Assembly: GCF_001282725.1 (NCBI RefSeq)
Contig: NZ_LN876585.1
Location: 126,221 to 190,220 of the forward strand
Source of the DNA: Inediibacterium massiliense
Lineage (GTDB): Bacteria > Bacillota > Clostridia > Peptostreptococcales > Thermotaleaceae
DNA: 64,000 nucleotides
Direction: 5' to 3'
Part shown: positions 57,107 through 64,000 of the stretch, piece after piece
Numbering within the stretch: position 1 is the first letter of the stretch
Layout: each line of letters opens with the position of its first letter
Notes under the pieces: model-generated
Databases searched by the model: none
Told to the model about the DNA's origin: nothing
The model's input: only the letters and a program-made list of their open reading frames with translations
Position numbers and translations under genes: made by a program

Positions 57107-58666
57107 TTATGCATTTGCCAAAGCAGGTTCTTCAGAAGGAATGAGGAGAGATTCTCCACTCATCTCAATTGGTTTTTCTAAATCCATCAATTGAAGAAGG
57201 GTAGGAGCTATATCTGCAAGCTTTCCTTCTTGGATATTATATTCACTAGAAGCATTGATTAAAAGAATAGGAACAGGATTTGTAGAATGAGAAGTAATAG
57301 GATGTTCATTTTCATCAAGCATCTCATCAGCATTTCCATGATCAGCAGTAAGGATCATTTGTCCTCCTACTTCTATGATTTTATCTACAACTTTTCCCAC
57401 ACAGGTATCTACTGCTTCTATAGCAGCAATCGTTGCATCTATTACACCCGTATGACCTACCATATCAGGATTTGCAAAGTTTACTGCTATAAAGTCATAT
57501 AGATCTTGATCAATGGCTTCTACTAATTTTGTAGTGACTTCATATGCACTCATTTCAGGTTTTAAATCATAAGTGGCTACCTTTGGAGAAGGAATCAATA
57601 TTCGATCTTCTCCTGGCAGGGAAGCTTCTACTCCTCCGTTAAAGAAGAAAGTTACATGAGCATATTTTTCTGTTTCTGCAATACGAAGTTGTTTTTTTCC
57701 TAATTTAGATAAATATTCTCCTAATGTATTTGTAAGAGTTTGAGGAGGATAAGATACATTTACATTAGGCATAGTCGCATCATATTGAGTCATACACACA
57801 TAATGAAGAGGGAAAAATCCATTTTTTCTTTCAAATCTTTTAAAATCTTTATCTACAAAGCTTCTTGTAATTTCTCTTGCTCGATCTGGTCTAAAATTAA
57901 ACATAATAACAGAATCATTTTCTGATACTTTAGCAGTAGCTTGATTATTTTCTAATATAATTGTAGGTTTTACAAATTCATCTAATTCATCTTTTGAGTA
58001 GGAATTTTGAATAGCTTCTATAGATGAGTTAGCAAATTCACCTACTCCTAAAGTAATCGCATCATAAGAAAGCTTTACTCTATCCCATCTATTGTCTCGA
58101 TCCATTGCATAATAACGACCAGAGAGGGTTGCTATTTTTCCTACACCTATTTTTTTAATTTTATCTTCTAATTCTTCTATATATTTTATAGCACTATCTG
58201 GAGGAACATCTCTTCCATCTAAAAAGGCATGAACATATACTTTTTCAATATTATTTTCTTTTGCCATTTCAAGAAGTGCATAAAGGTGAGTGTTGTGACT
58301 ATGAACTCCTCCATCAGATAAAAGACCAAATAAATGAAGAGCAGTATTATTTTTTTTTACATGATCCATAGCAGCTAACAAAGTATCATTTTCGAAAAAA
58401 GTTTTTTCTTCAATAGCTTTTGTAATTCTTGTAAACTCTTGGTATACAACTCTTCCAGCACCAATATTTAAATGACCTACTTCTGAATTTCCCATTTGTC
58501 CATAGGGAAGACCTACATCTAAACCACTAGCATGTATTTGATTATGTGGATATTTACTTAAATATTGATCAATATTTGGAGTATTTGCCATTTTAATAGC
58601 ATTTCCATGAGTTTTTTCATTCCATCCAAAACCATCTAAAATCATAAGAATTGTAGGGCGTTTCAT
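57107..58666 (-). CDS. gpmI: 2,3-bisphosphoglycerate-independent phosphoglycerate mutase
   Basis: The protein has 519 residues, close to the usual length of about 510. It interconverts 3- and 2-phosphoglycerate in glycolysis, using two Mn ions. The alkaline-phosphatase-like metal site begins with D11 (LMILDGFGW) and the catalytic Ser is S61 ([13 protein letters not shown]). [41 protein letters not shown] and [11 protein letters not shown] supply the rest of the substrate and metal residues. AAAGGAG precedes the start. It lies downstream of the small ferredoxin gene on the same strand with only 53 bases between, so they may share a transcript. No functional link to the upstream corrinoid locus is seen. 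Confidence 0.97.
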   Translation of the reverse strand: MKRPTILMILDGFGWNEKTHGNAIKMANTPNIDQYLSKYPHNQIHASGLDVGLPYGQMGNSEVGHLNIGAGRVVYQEFTRITKAIEEKTFFENDTLLAAMDHVKKNNTALHLFGLLSDGGVHSHNTHLYALLEMAKENNIEKVYVHAFLDGRDVPPDSAIKYIEELEDKIKKIGVGKIATLSGRYYAMDRDNRWDRVKLSYDAITLGVGEFANSSIEAIQNSYSKDELDEFVKPTIILENNQATAKVSENDSVIMFNFRPDRAREITRSFVDKDFKRFERKNGFFPLHYVCMTQYDATMPNVNVSYPPQTLTNTLGEYLSKLGKKQLRIAETEKYAHVTFFFNGGVEASLPGEDRILIPSPKVATYDLKPEMSAYEVTTKLVEAIDQDLYDFIAVNFANPDMVGHTGVIDATIAAIEAVDTCVGKVVDKIIEVGGQMILTADHGNADEMLDENEHPITSHSTNPVPILLINASSEYNIQEGKLADIAPTLLQLMDLEKPIEMSGESLLIPSEEPALANA

Positions 58667-58719
58667 AGTAAATCTCCTTTCTTGTTGAATATCAACTTAT
58701 ATATACCCAAATGGGTCTA

Positions 58720-58899
58720 TTACTCTTCAATAATTGCATGAAATTTACAAACACTTTTGCATTTTCCGCAATGAATGCATTTTTGTTGATCAATTTCATA
58801 TCCTTCTTTTGCAAGTCCTCCAATAGCTCCTACAGGACAATTTTTCAAACAGCCATTACAGGCTACACAATCTTTTTTTATAATAAAATATTTCTTCAT
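58720..58899 (-). CDS. small 2[4Fe-4S] ferredoxin
   Basis: The protein has 59 residues from ATG 58899. A TTG two codons upstream is too close to the AAGGGG site. There are two classic cluster motifs, CVACNGCLKNCP and CIHCGKCKSVC, giving a clostridial-type two-cluster electron carrier. The second motif closely resembles the end of the NuoF-like protein (CIKCGKCHSVCPFHAI), so it may serve the same redox enzymes. It has its own promoter-like site and follows the terminator of the FDH-like gene. Confidence 0.93.
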   Translation of the reverse strand: MKKYFIIKKDCVACNGCLKNCPVGAIGGLAKEGYEIDQQKCIHCGKCKSVCKFHAIIEE

Positions 58900-58933
58900 A
58901 TACAAACCCCTTTTAATATTTTATAGTACTTTT

Positions 58934-58939
58934 ATTATA
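58934..58939 (-). promoter_or_regulatory. -10 element of ferredoxin promoter
   Basis: On the minus strand TATAAT lies about 35 bases before the ferredoxin start. A TTTTCA at 17 bp upstream is a possible -35 element. Confidence 0.45.
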
Positions 58940-58960
58940 TCATAGTAGAAATATGTTGAA

Positions 58961-58992
58961 AAATAAAAGTAAGCCCTAAAGTAGGGCTTACT
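58961..58992 (-). terminator. intrinsic terminator of FDH-like operon
   Basis: On the minus strand the stem AGTAAGCCC / GGGCTTACT is followed by TTTTATTTTT. It lies just after the stop of the 58998-62564 gene. Confidence 0.85.
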
Positions 58993-58997
58993 AGAGA

Positions 58998-61900
58998 TTA
59001 TAGTATTTCTTTTTCTTGAAGAAATTTCACAAAATCATTTGTGAAATGATTTGTGTTTTTATGTTGTGTAAAGAAAACTCCATCATTTACAATTTGCAAT
59101 TTGGCATTTTTATTTTCAAAATAAAATCCATTGGTATATAAAATAGGACTTTGATCAGTAGGCCAAAATACACTATTTTCTTCATTGAAGTAAAAATACT
59201 CAGGAATATTTGCACAAATTTCTTTTCTAATTTTATCAGGATTATTGTATTTTATATGAAGACCAAGAGAATTTGCAAGTTTTAAAATCACTTCCCAGTT
59301 TTCTAGTCCGCATAGTGGAGGAATAGCTCGATGGATCTTTTGAATTCTTCTTTCACTATTTGTAAAGGTTCCTCTAGATTCAGCAAAGCTCACTCCAGGG
59401 AGTACTACATGAGCTAATCTTGCTGTATCTGTTAGGTGTGTATCTTGAACCATCAAAAACTCAAGGGAAGAAAGATCTATACCTTGAGGATCTTCTCCAA
59501 AGATCATAAGACCTTTTATTTGTTTGTCATGAATTTTTTGATTCATTGTATCTTTATGGGTGAAAATACCCATGTCTACGAGACCTTGACTATTGTTGTT
59601 AGGTTTTAATTGAATGATTCCACATCGAGCCTCTCCAATATGATTAGATATGACAGCCATATTGGCAATAAGCTTTTGTGCATTATAGCTTAAAAATGCT
59701 TGATCGAATATAATGATAGCTTTTTTAGAAGAAGCATAAAGATTTGCAATTTCTTTGGCATTTTGAGTAACTTCTACATGAGACAAGCTTTCTTTTAATT
59801 TTTCAAAGTTATCAGCATTTTTAGGAATACATCCATCATCTATTAATGCCTTTAATATACCTTTTAAAAGAGATAAATCATTTTCAGGACATATTTTTTT
59901 ATGTGCCCATTCATCTATAGAAGAAGAAAATGGATTGATCACAATAAGCTGAGCACCTTTTTTTACAGCCTTTTGAATCTTTAGTCCTACAATAGTATGA
60001 TCTTTCATAACATTTGCACCTATTACTAAAATCAAATCAGTAGATAAAATTTCTTCAAAGGTGTTGGTAGATGCATCATATCCTAAAACTTCTTTAAGTC
60101 CTGAAGCTGTTTTGTTAAAAGAACCTATATTTTGAGTACCAAAAATTTTTTTAGAAATCTGATTTAAAAGATATAATTCTTCATTGGTATATCGATCGGA
60201 TACAGAGACTCCAATAGATTCATTTCCATAAAGAGAAGATATACTTTGTATTTTCTTTGTTGTGTATAAAAGGGCTTCGTCCCAAGATACTTCTGTAAGT
60301 TTTCCTTCTTTTCGAATAAGAGGTCTTTGAAGACGTTCTCCCATTTTATTTGGATCAAAACCAAATCTTCCTTTGACACATAAAAGACCATGATCAATAC
60401 TACGTTCTTTATTTGGAAGAGAACGAAGAAGTAAATCTCCCTTTGTAGTTAAATTGATATTGCAACCTACACTGCAATGAGAACATATGGTGTGAGTTGT
60501 ATTTGTCTTTACAGGAACACTCTTTTGAATACTTAGTTTTTCTCCTAATGCACCTGTAGGACATAGATCAATACAAGCTCCACAAGATATGCATCCACTT
60601 TCATTTAAAGGTTTATCTAAAGCAGGAGTTACAGTTGTATCAAATCCTCTATCTACAAGGCCTAAAGCTGCAATGCCCATGACTTCATCACAAACTCTTA
60701 CACATAATCCACAAAGAATACATTTATCAGGATTTCTATGTACAAAAGGATGATCATCTTCTATTTGAGAGTGATGTACTTCACCTTCATACTTTTGAGG
60801 GGATACATGGTATTCGTTTGCATATTCTAAAAGTTTACATTCAAATACATCATGACATCCACATTCTAGACATCTTGAAGCTTCTTTTTTTGCTTCTTCT
60901 TCTGTATAGTTGGATACGATTTCTTCAAAATTTTCTTTTCGAATAGTAGGGGATAGGTGACACATAGAAGGACGATGCAATTTTTCACGATCTTTAAAAT
61001 CTTCTTCTGTTAAGTCATCTCTTTCTACGTAAAATGGCTTTTTATAAGGAACAATTTTTCCATCTAAATAAGAACAAATCACTTGGGATGCATATTTTCC
61101 TTCTCCAATGGCAGAAATGGCAATGCTCGCTCCCTTATTGGTAGCATCTCCACCAGCAAATACTTTAGGGATGTTGGTTTGAAAAGAGGATTCATCTGCA
61201 GAAAGGGTTCCTTTTTTAGTTAAAGTAATATCTTCAAAGCCTGTTGTATTTGCCATTTGACCGATGGCTACAATGATAGAATCTATATCTAATAAATCGT
61301 ATTCTCCTTCTATAGGAATAGATTTTCGTCTACCACTTGCATCCTTTTCTCCTTGTTTCATCTTTTGAAGTTTAACTTGTTTTACTTTTCCTGACTCTCC
61401 TATGACTTCAATAGGGTCTACTAAAAATTTAAAAACAACTCCTTCTTCTTTTGCTTCTTGGATTTCTATTTTTTCTGCAGGCATTTCCTCCTCTGTTCTT
61501 CTGTATAATAAATAAACTTCTTTTGCACCTAATCGAATAGAAGTTCTGCAAGCATCCATGGCAGTATTTCCACCACCTAAGACAGCTACTTTTTCTCCGA
61601 TTTGAACAGGTTTATTCATAGAAACATCTTGTAAAAAGTCAATTCCACCCATTACACCATCTAAATCATTTCCAGGACAAGAAAGAGGAGTGCTTTTCCA
61701 TGCACCAATAGATACATATACAGCATCAAAATGCTCTCTAATATATGAAAAATCTATATCTCGCCCAATTCTTGTATTTGTAATCATTGTAACGCCCATA
61801 TTTTCTATAAGCTTTATTTCTTTGTCTAAAACTTCTTTAGGAAGACGATACTCTGGAATTCCATATTGAAGCATTCCACCCATTTTGGGCATAGCTTCAT

Positions 61901-62564
61901 AAATAGTAATATTGTGTCCTTCTTTTGAAAGAAAATATGCAGCAGTCAATCCACTAGGCCCTCCACCTATGATTGCAACTTTTTTGTTTGTAGAGGGTTT
62001 CATATGAGGCATAAAAGTATTTTTATCTTGTAAGTCTAAATCTGCTACAAATCTTTTTAAGTGTGCAATAGAGATGGGTTCTTCTACTAAATTTCTTCTA
62101 CAGGCTTCTTCACAAGGGTGAGGGCAGACTCTTCCAATACTTGCAGGAAGAGGAAGTTGTTCTTTGATAAGAGATAAAGCTTCTTTATATTCTCCATTTG
62201 CAATAAGCCCTACATATCCTTGACAATCTGTATGGGCAGGACAAGCTAAAACACATGGAGGACGACAATCTCCAGTATGATTGGATAATAAAAGTTCAAG
62301 GGCTGTCTTTCTAGATTTTTTAACTCTTAAGGTGTCAGTTTTGATAACCATACCATCACTTACTTTTGTAGCACAAGCTCTTAAAAGCTTTGGAATTCCT
62401 TCTACTTCTACTACACAAAGTCCACATGCACCATAAATTTCAAGTCGATCATCATAGCAAAGAGTAGGAATAGAAATTCCATTTTCTCTTGCTACCTCTA
62501 AAATCGTTTGATTAGGATAAGCAGTTACTTCTTTGCCATCTATATTTAATGAAAATTTCATCAT
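58998..62564 (-). CDS. fused Fer2 / GltD-like flavoprotein / formate-dehydrogenase-like subunit, without Mo ligand
   Basis: The protein has 1188 residues. A [2Fe-2S] domain (C36, C47, C50, C64) is followed by a GltD-type N-terminal Fe-S region (about 95-180, CRPPCVLACP, CPHPCEEACRR). An FAD/NAD(P)H oxidoreductase domain (about 190-510; GGGPSGLTAAYFL, LGGGNTAMDACR) and two [4Fe-4S] motifs (CILCGLCVRVC, CISCGACIDLC) come next. An FDH-type Fe4S4 domain (CSHCSVGCN) and a molybdopterin oxidoreductase domain (about 750-1110) end it. The Cys/Sec-His segment that binds Mo in formate dehydrogenases is absent (here IGSFNKTASGLKEVLGYDA), and the C-terminal dinucleotide-binding domain is missing. It is therefore probably a NuoG-like electron-transfer subunit rather than a formate dehydrogenase. 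It pairs with the NuoF-like gene 16 bases upstream. Confidence 0.85.
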   Translation of the reverse strand: MMKFSLNIDGKEVTAYPNQTILEVARENGISIPTLCYDDRLEIYGACGLCVVEVEGIPKLLRACATKVSDGMVIKTDTLRVKKSRKTALELLLSNHTGDCRPPCVLACPAHTDCQGYVGLIANGEYKEALSLIKEQLPLPASIGRVCPHPCEEACRRNLVEEPISIAHLKRFVADLDLQDKNTFMPHMKPSTNKKVAIIGGGPSGLTAAYFLSKEGHNITIYEAMPKMGGMLQYGIPEYRLPKEVLDKEIKLIENMGVTMITNTRIGRDIDFSYIREHFDAVYVSIGAWKSTPLSCPGNDLDGVMGGIDFLQDVSMNKPVQIGEKVAVLGGGNTAMDACRTSIRLGAKEVYLLYRRTEEEMPAEKIEIQEAKEEGVVFKFLVDPIEVIGESGKVKQVKLQKMKQGEKDASGRRKSIPIEGEYDLLDIDSIIVAIGQMANTTGFEDITLTKKGTLSADESSFQTNIPKVFAGGDATNKGASIAISAIGEGKYASQVICSYLDGKIVPYKKPFYVERDDLTEEDFKDREKLHRPSMCHLSPTIRKENFEEIVSNYTEEEAKKEASRCLECGCHDVFECKLLEYANEYHVSPQKYEGEVHHSQIEDDHPFVHRNPDKCILCGLCVRVCDEVMGIAALGLVDRGFDTTVTPALDKPLNESGCISCGACIDLCPTGALGEKLSIQKSVPVKTNTTHTICSHCSVGCNINLTTKGDLLLRSLPNKERSIDHGLLCVKGRFGFDPNKMGERLQRPLIRKEGKLTEVSWDEALLYTTKKIQSISSLYGNESIGVSVSDRYTNEELYLLNQISKKIFGTQNIGSFNKTASGLKEVLGYDASTNTFEEILSTDLILVIGANVMKDHTIVGLKIQKAVKKGAQLIVINPFSSSIDEWAHKKICPENDLSLLKGILKALIDDGCIPKNADNFEKLKESLSHVEVTQNAKEIANLYASSKKAIIIFDQAFLSYNAQKLIANMAVISNHIGEARCGIIQLKPNNNSQGLVDMGIFTHKDTMNQKIHDKQIKGLMIFGEDPQGIDLSSLEFLMVQDTHLTDTARLAHVVLPGVSFAESRGTFTNSERRIQKIHRAIPPLCGLENWEVILKLANSLGLHIKYNNPDKIRKEICANIPEYFYFNEENSVFWPTDQSPILYTNGFYFENKNAKLQIVNDGVFFTQHKNTNHFTNDFVKFLQEKEIL

Positions 62565-62580
62565 ATATTCCCCCCTTACG

Positions 62581-64000
62581 TTATTTGCGATCTATGGCAT
62601 GGAAAGGACAGACAGAGTGACACTTTCCACATTTTATGCATTTTTGTGGATCAATGAGTACTTTTCCTTCTTTTTTAGAAATAGCTCCTACAGGACAACT
62701 TCTTATACAAATTCCACATTTCCTACATAAATTTTCTTCAATATGATAAGAAAGTAGGGCACTACATTTGTGAGCAGGACATGTTTTTTCATAAATATGC
62801 TTTTCGTATTCATCTCTAAAATATTTAAGAGTGGTAAGGACTGGATTAGGAGCAGTCTGACCTAGTCCACATAAGGCGCCTTCTTTGATTTGTACTGCCA
62901 AATCTTCTAAAAGTTTGATATCTCCATCTTTCCCTTTACCATCACAAATTCTATTTAAAATTTCTAACATTCGCTTTGTGCCAATTCTACAATGAATACA
63001 TTTTCCACAAGATTCTTTACAAGTAAAATCTAAAAAGAAACGAGCCATATCTACCATACAAGTAGTTTCATCCATAACTACCATTCCACCAGAGCCCATG
63101 ATGGCTCCTGTAGCAGTGATAGATTCATAATCCACAGAGGTATCTACTAAAGATGAAGGAATACATCCACCAGATGGTCCTCCCATTTGAACAGCTTTTA
63201 ATTTTTTATCATCTTTAATGCCTCCGCCAATGTCAAATATAATTTTACGAAGGGGCATTCCCATAGGGACTTCTACAAGTCCTCCTTTTTTAATTTTACC
63301 TGTTAAAGCAAATACTTTGGTTCCTTTGCTTTTTTGTGTTCCCATAGAGGCAAAGGCTTCTCCTCCCTTTTGCAAAATCCATGCTACATTTGCAAAGGTT
63401 TCTACATTATTAATATTTGTAGGATGAGCTAGATACCCTTTTTCAGCAGGGAATGGGGGTTTTAGTCTTGGCATACCACGTTCACCTTCTAAAGATGCAA
63501 TCAGAGCTGTTTCTTCTCCACATACAAAAGCACCAGCACCAGCTTTGATTCTTATATCAAAATCAAAATGACTATCAAATAAATTTTTACCTAAAAATCC
63601 TTTTTCGTGAGCTTGTATAATGGCTTTCTTCAGTCTTTGAATAGCTAGGGGATATTCAGCACGAACATATACAATTCCTTCATTGGCTCCCATAGCGAAG
63701 CCACCAATCATCATTCCTTCAATTAATGTATGAGGATCTCCTTCTAAAACACTTCGATCCATAAAAGCTCCTGGATCACCTTCATCAGCATTACATACAA
63801 TATATTTGGGAGAACCTGTAGATTTTTTGGCTGCATTCCATTTAAACCAAGTGGGAAAGCCAGCTCCACCTCTTCCTCTTAGGCCAGATATTTTTATTTC
63901 TTCAATGACTTTATCAGGTCCTTTATCTAAGATACATTTTTTTATAGCTTCATAACCGCCAATAGATATATACTCTTCAATAGATTCAGGATTTATGATT
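62581..64000 (-). CDS. NuoF/HndC-like NADH-binding subunit, 5' end outside window
   Basis: The frame is open to the right edge, so the N terminus is missing; about 473 residues are present. GRGGAGFPTWFKWNAA and CNADEGDPGAFMDRS form the FMN/NAD site. GGETA-type flavin contacts follow (CGEETALIASLEG), then the [4Fe-4S] motif ESCGKCIHCRIGTKRM and a C-terminal pair of [4Fe-4S] motifs (CRKCGICIRSC, CIKCGKCHSVC). This is the NADH dehydrogenase module used in HydB, HndC and NAD-linked formate dehydrogenase or bifurcating enzymes. It precedes the FDH-like subunit in one operon, so the two likely form an NAD(P)/ferredoxin-linked flavoenzyme; the precise reaction cannot be told from sequence. Confidence 0.92.
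   Translation of the reverse strand, partial: IINPESIEEYISIGGYEAIKKCILDKGPDKVIEEIKISGLRGRGGAGFPTWFKWNAAKKSTGSPKYIVCNADEGDPGAFMDRSVLEGDPHTLIEGMMIGGFAMGANEGIVYVRAEYPLAIQRLKKAIIQAHEKGFLGKNLFDSHFDFDIRIKAGAGAFVCGEETALIASLEGERGMPRLKPPFPAEKGYLAHPTNINNVETFANVAWILQKGGEAFASMGTQKSKGTKVFALTGKIKKGGLVEVPMGMPLRKIIFDIGGGIKDDKKLKAVQMGGPSGGCIPSSLVDTSVDYESITATGAIMGSGGMVVMDETTCMVDMARFFLDFTCKESCGKCIHCRIGTKRMLEILNRICDGKGKDGDIKLLEDLAVQIKEGALCGLGQTAPNPVLTTLKYFRDEYEKHIYEKTCPAHKCSALLSYHIEENLCRKCGICIRSCPVGAISKKEGKVLIDPQKCIKCGKCHSVCPFHAIDRK

Noticed and set aside
58998-62564. Active formate dehydrogenase
   Set aside because: The Mo-ligand Cys/Sec segment and the C-terminal dinucleotide-binding domain are missing.
1-64000. 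tRNA, rRNA, insertion sequences or prophage genes
   Set aside because: None could be recognised on either strand; the repeats found are internal to surface-protein genes.

Overview
The window comes from a low-GC, AT-rich Gram-positive anaerobe, most likely a member of the Clostridia. The signs are strong AGGAGG-type ribosome binding sites, one TTG start, S-layer homology (SLH) anchors, an energy-coupling factor (ECF) transporter and clostridial-type Fe-S flavoenzymes. I cannot name the species.

Region 1 (1-50220, all + strand) is one very large expanded locus for secreted and cell-wall proteins. They are built from a few modules: DUF4430 (the transcobalamin-like C-terminal beta domain), alpha/alpha-toroid repeats of the prenyltransferase/squalene-cyclase fold (the fold of the large domain of animal transcobalamin and intrinsic factor), Ig-like Big2 domains, PQQ-type beta-propellers, a CARDB-like C-terminal Ig domain, and triple SLH cell-wall anchors. 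The genes fall into transcription modules, each ending with an SLH protein: [edge fragment, 290-2527]; [riboswitch 1, then 3048-14432]; [riboswitch 2, then a 3481-residue giant]; [lipoprotein, small toroid, SLH protein, 25839-31504]; [riboswitch 3, then 31996-40072]; [riboswitch 4, then 40571-50179]. Four cobalamin riboswitches, each with a matching promoter and an intrinsic terminator, put most of the locus under cobalamin control. My reading is that this is a cell-envelope corrinoid capture system in which the two halves of transcobalamin are multiplied and anchored to the S-layer/wall.

Region 2 (50244-56840, + strand) follows the last terminator by only about 24 bases. It encodes a NifH-like reductase fused to a NifD-like protein, a separate NifK/E-like partner, and a complete ECF transporter (T component, fused double ATPase, S component) that resembles the predicted cobalamin-type CbrTUV systems. 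The nitrogenase-like pair has no nitrogen-fixation neighbours. Known relatives (DPOR/COR, CfbCD) reduce tetrapyrroles, so a role in modifying an imported corrinoid or other tetrapyrrole is an attractive but unproven idea.

Region 3 (57107-64000, - strand) is ordinary metabolism: phosphoglycerate mutase gpmI, a small 2[4Fe-4S] ferredoxin, a 1188-residue fused flavin/Fe-S/formate-dehydrogenase-like subunit that lacks the Mo-ligand region and the last FDH domain, and a NuoF-like subunit cut by the right edge.

Other structural signals are a 1.52-kb almost identical direct repeat 10,104 bp apart (in 37697-40072 and 46937-50179), a 333-bp tandem duplication, a family of GCTAGC-stem terminators, and a long extra leader in front of the giant gene.
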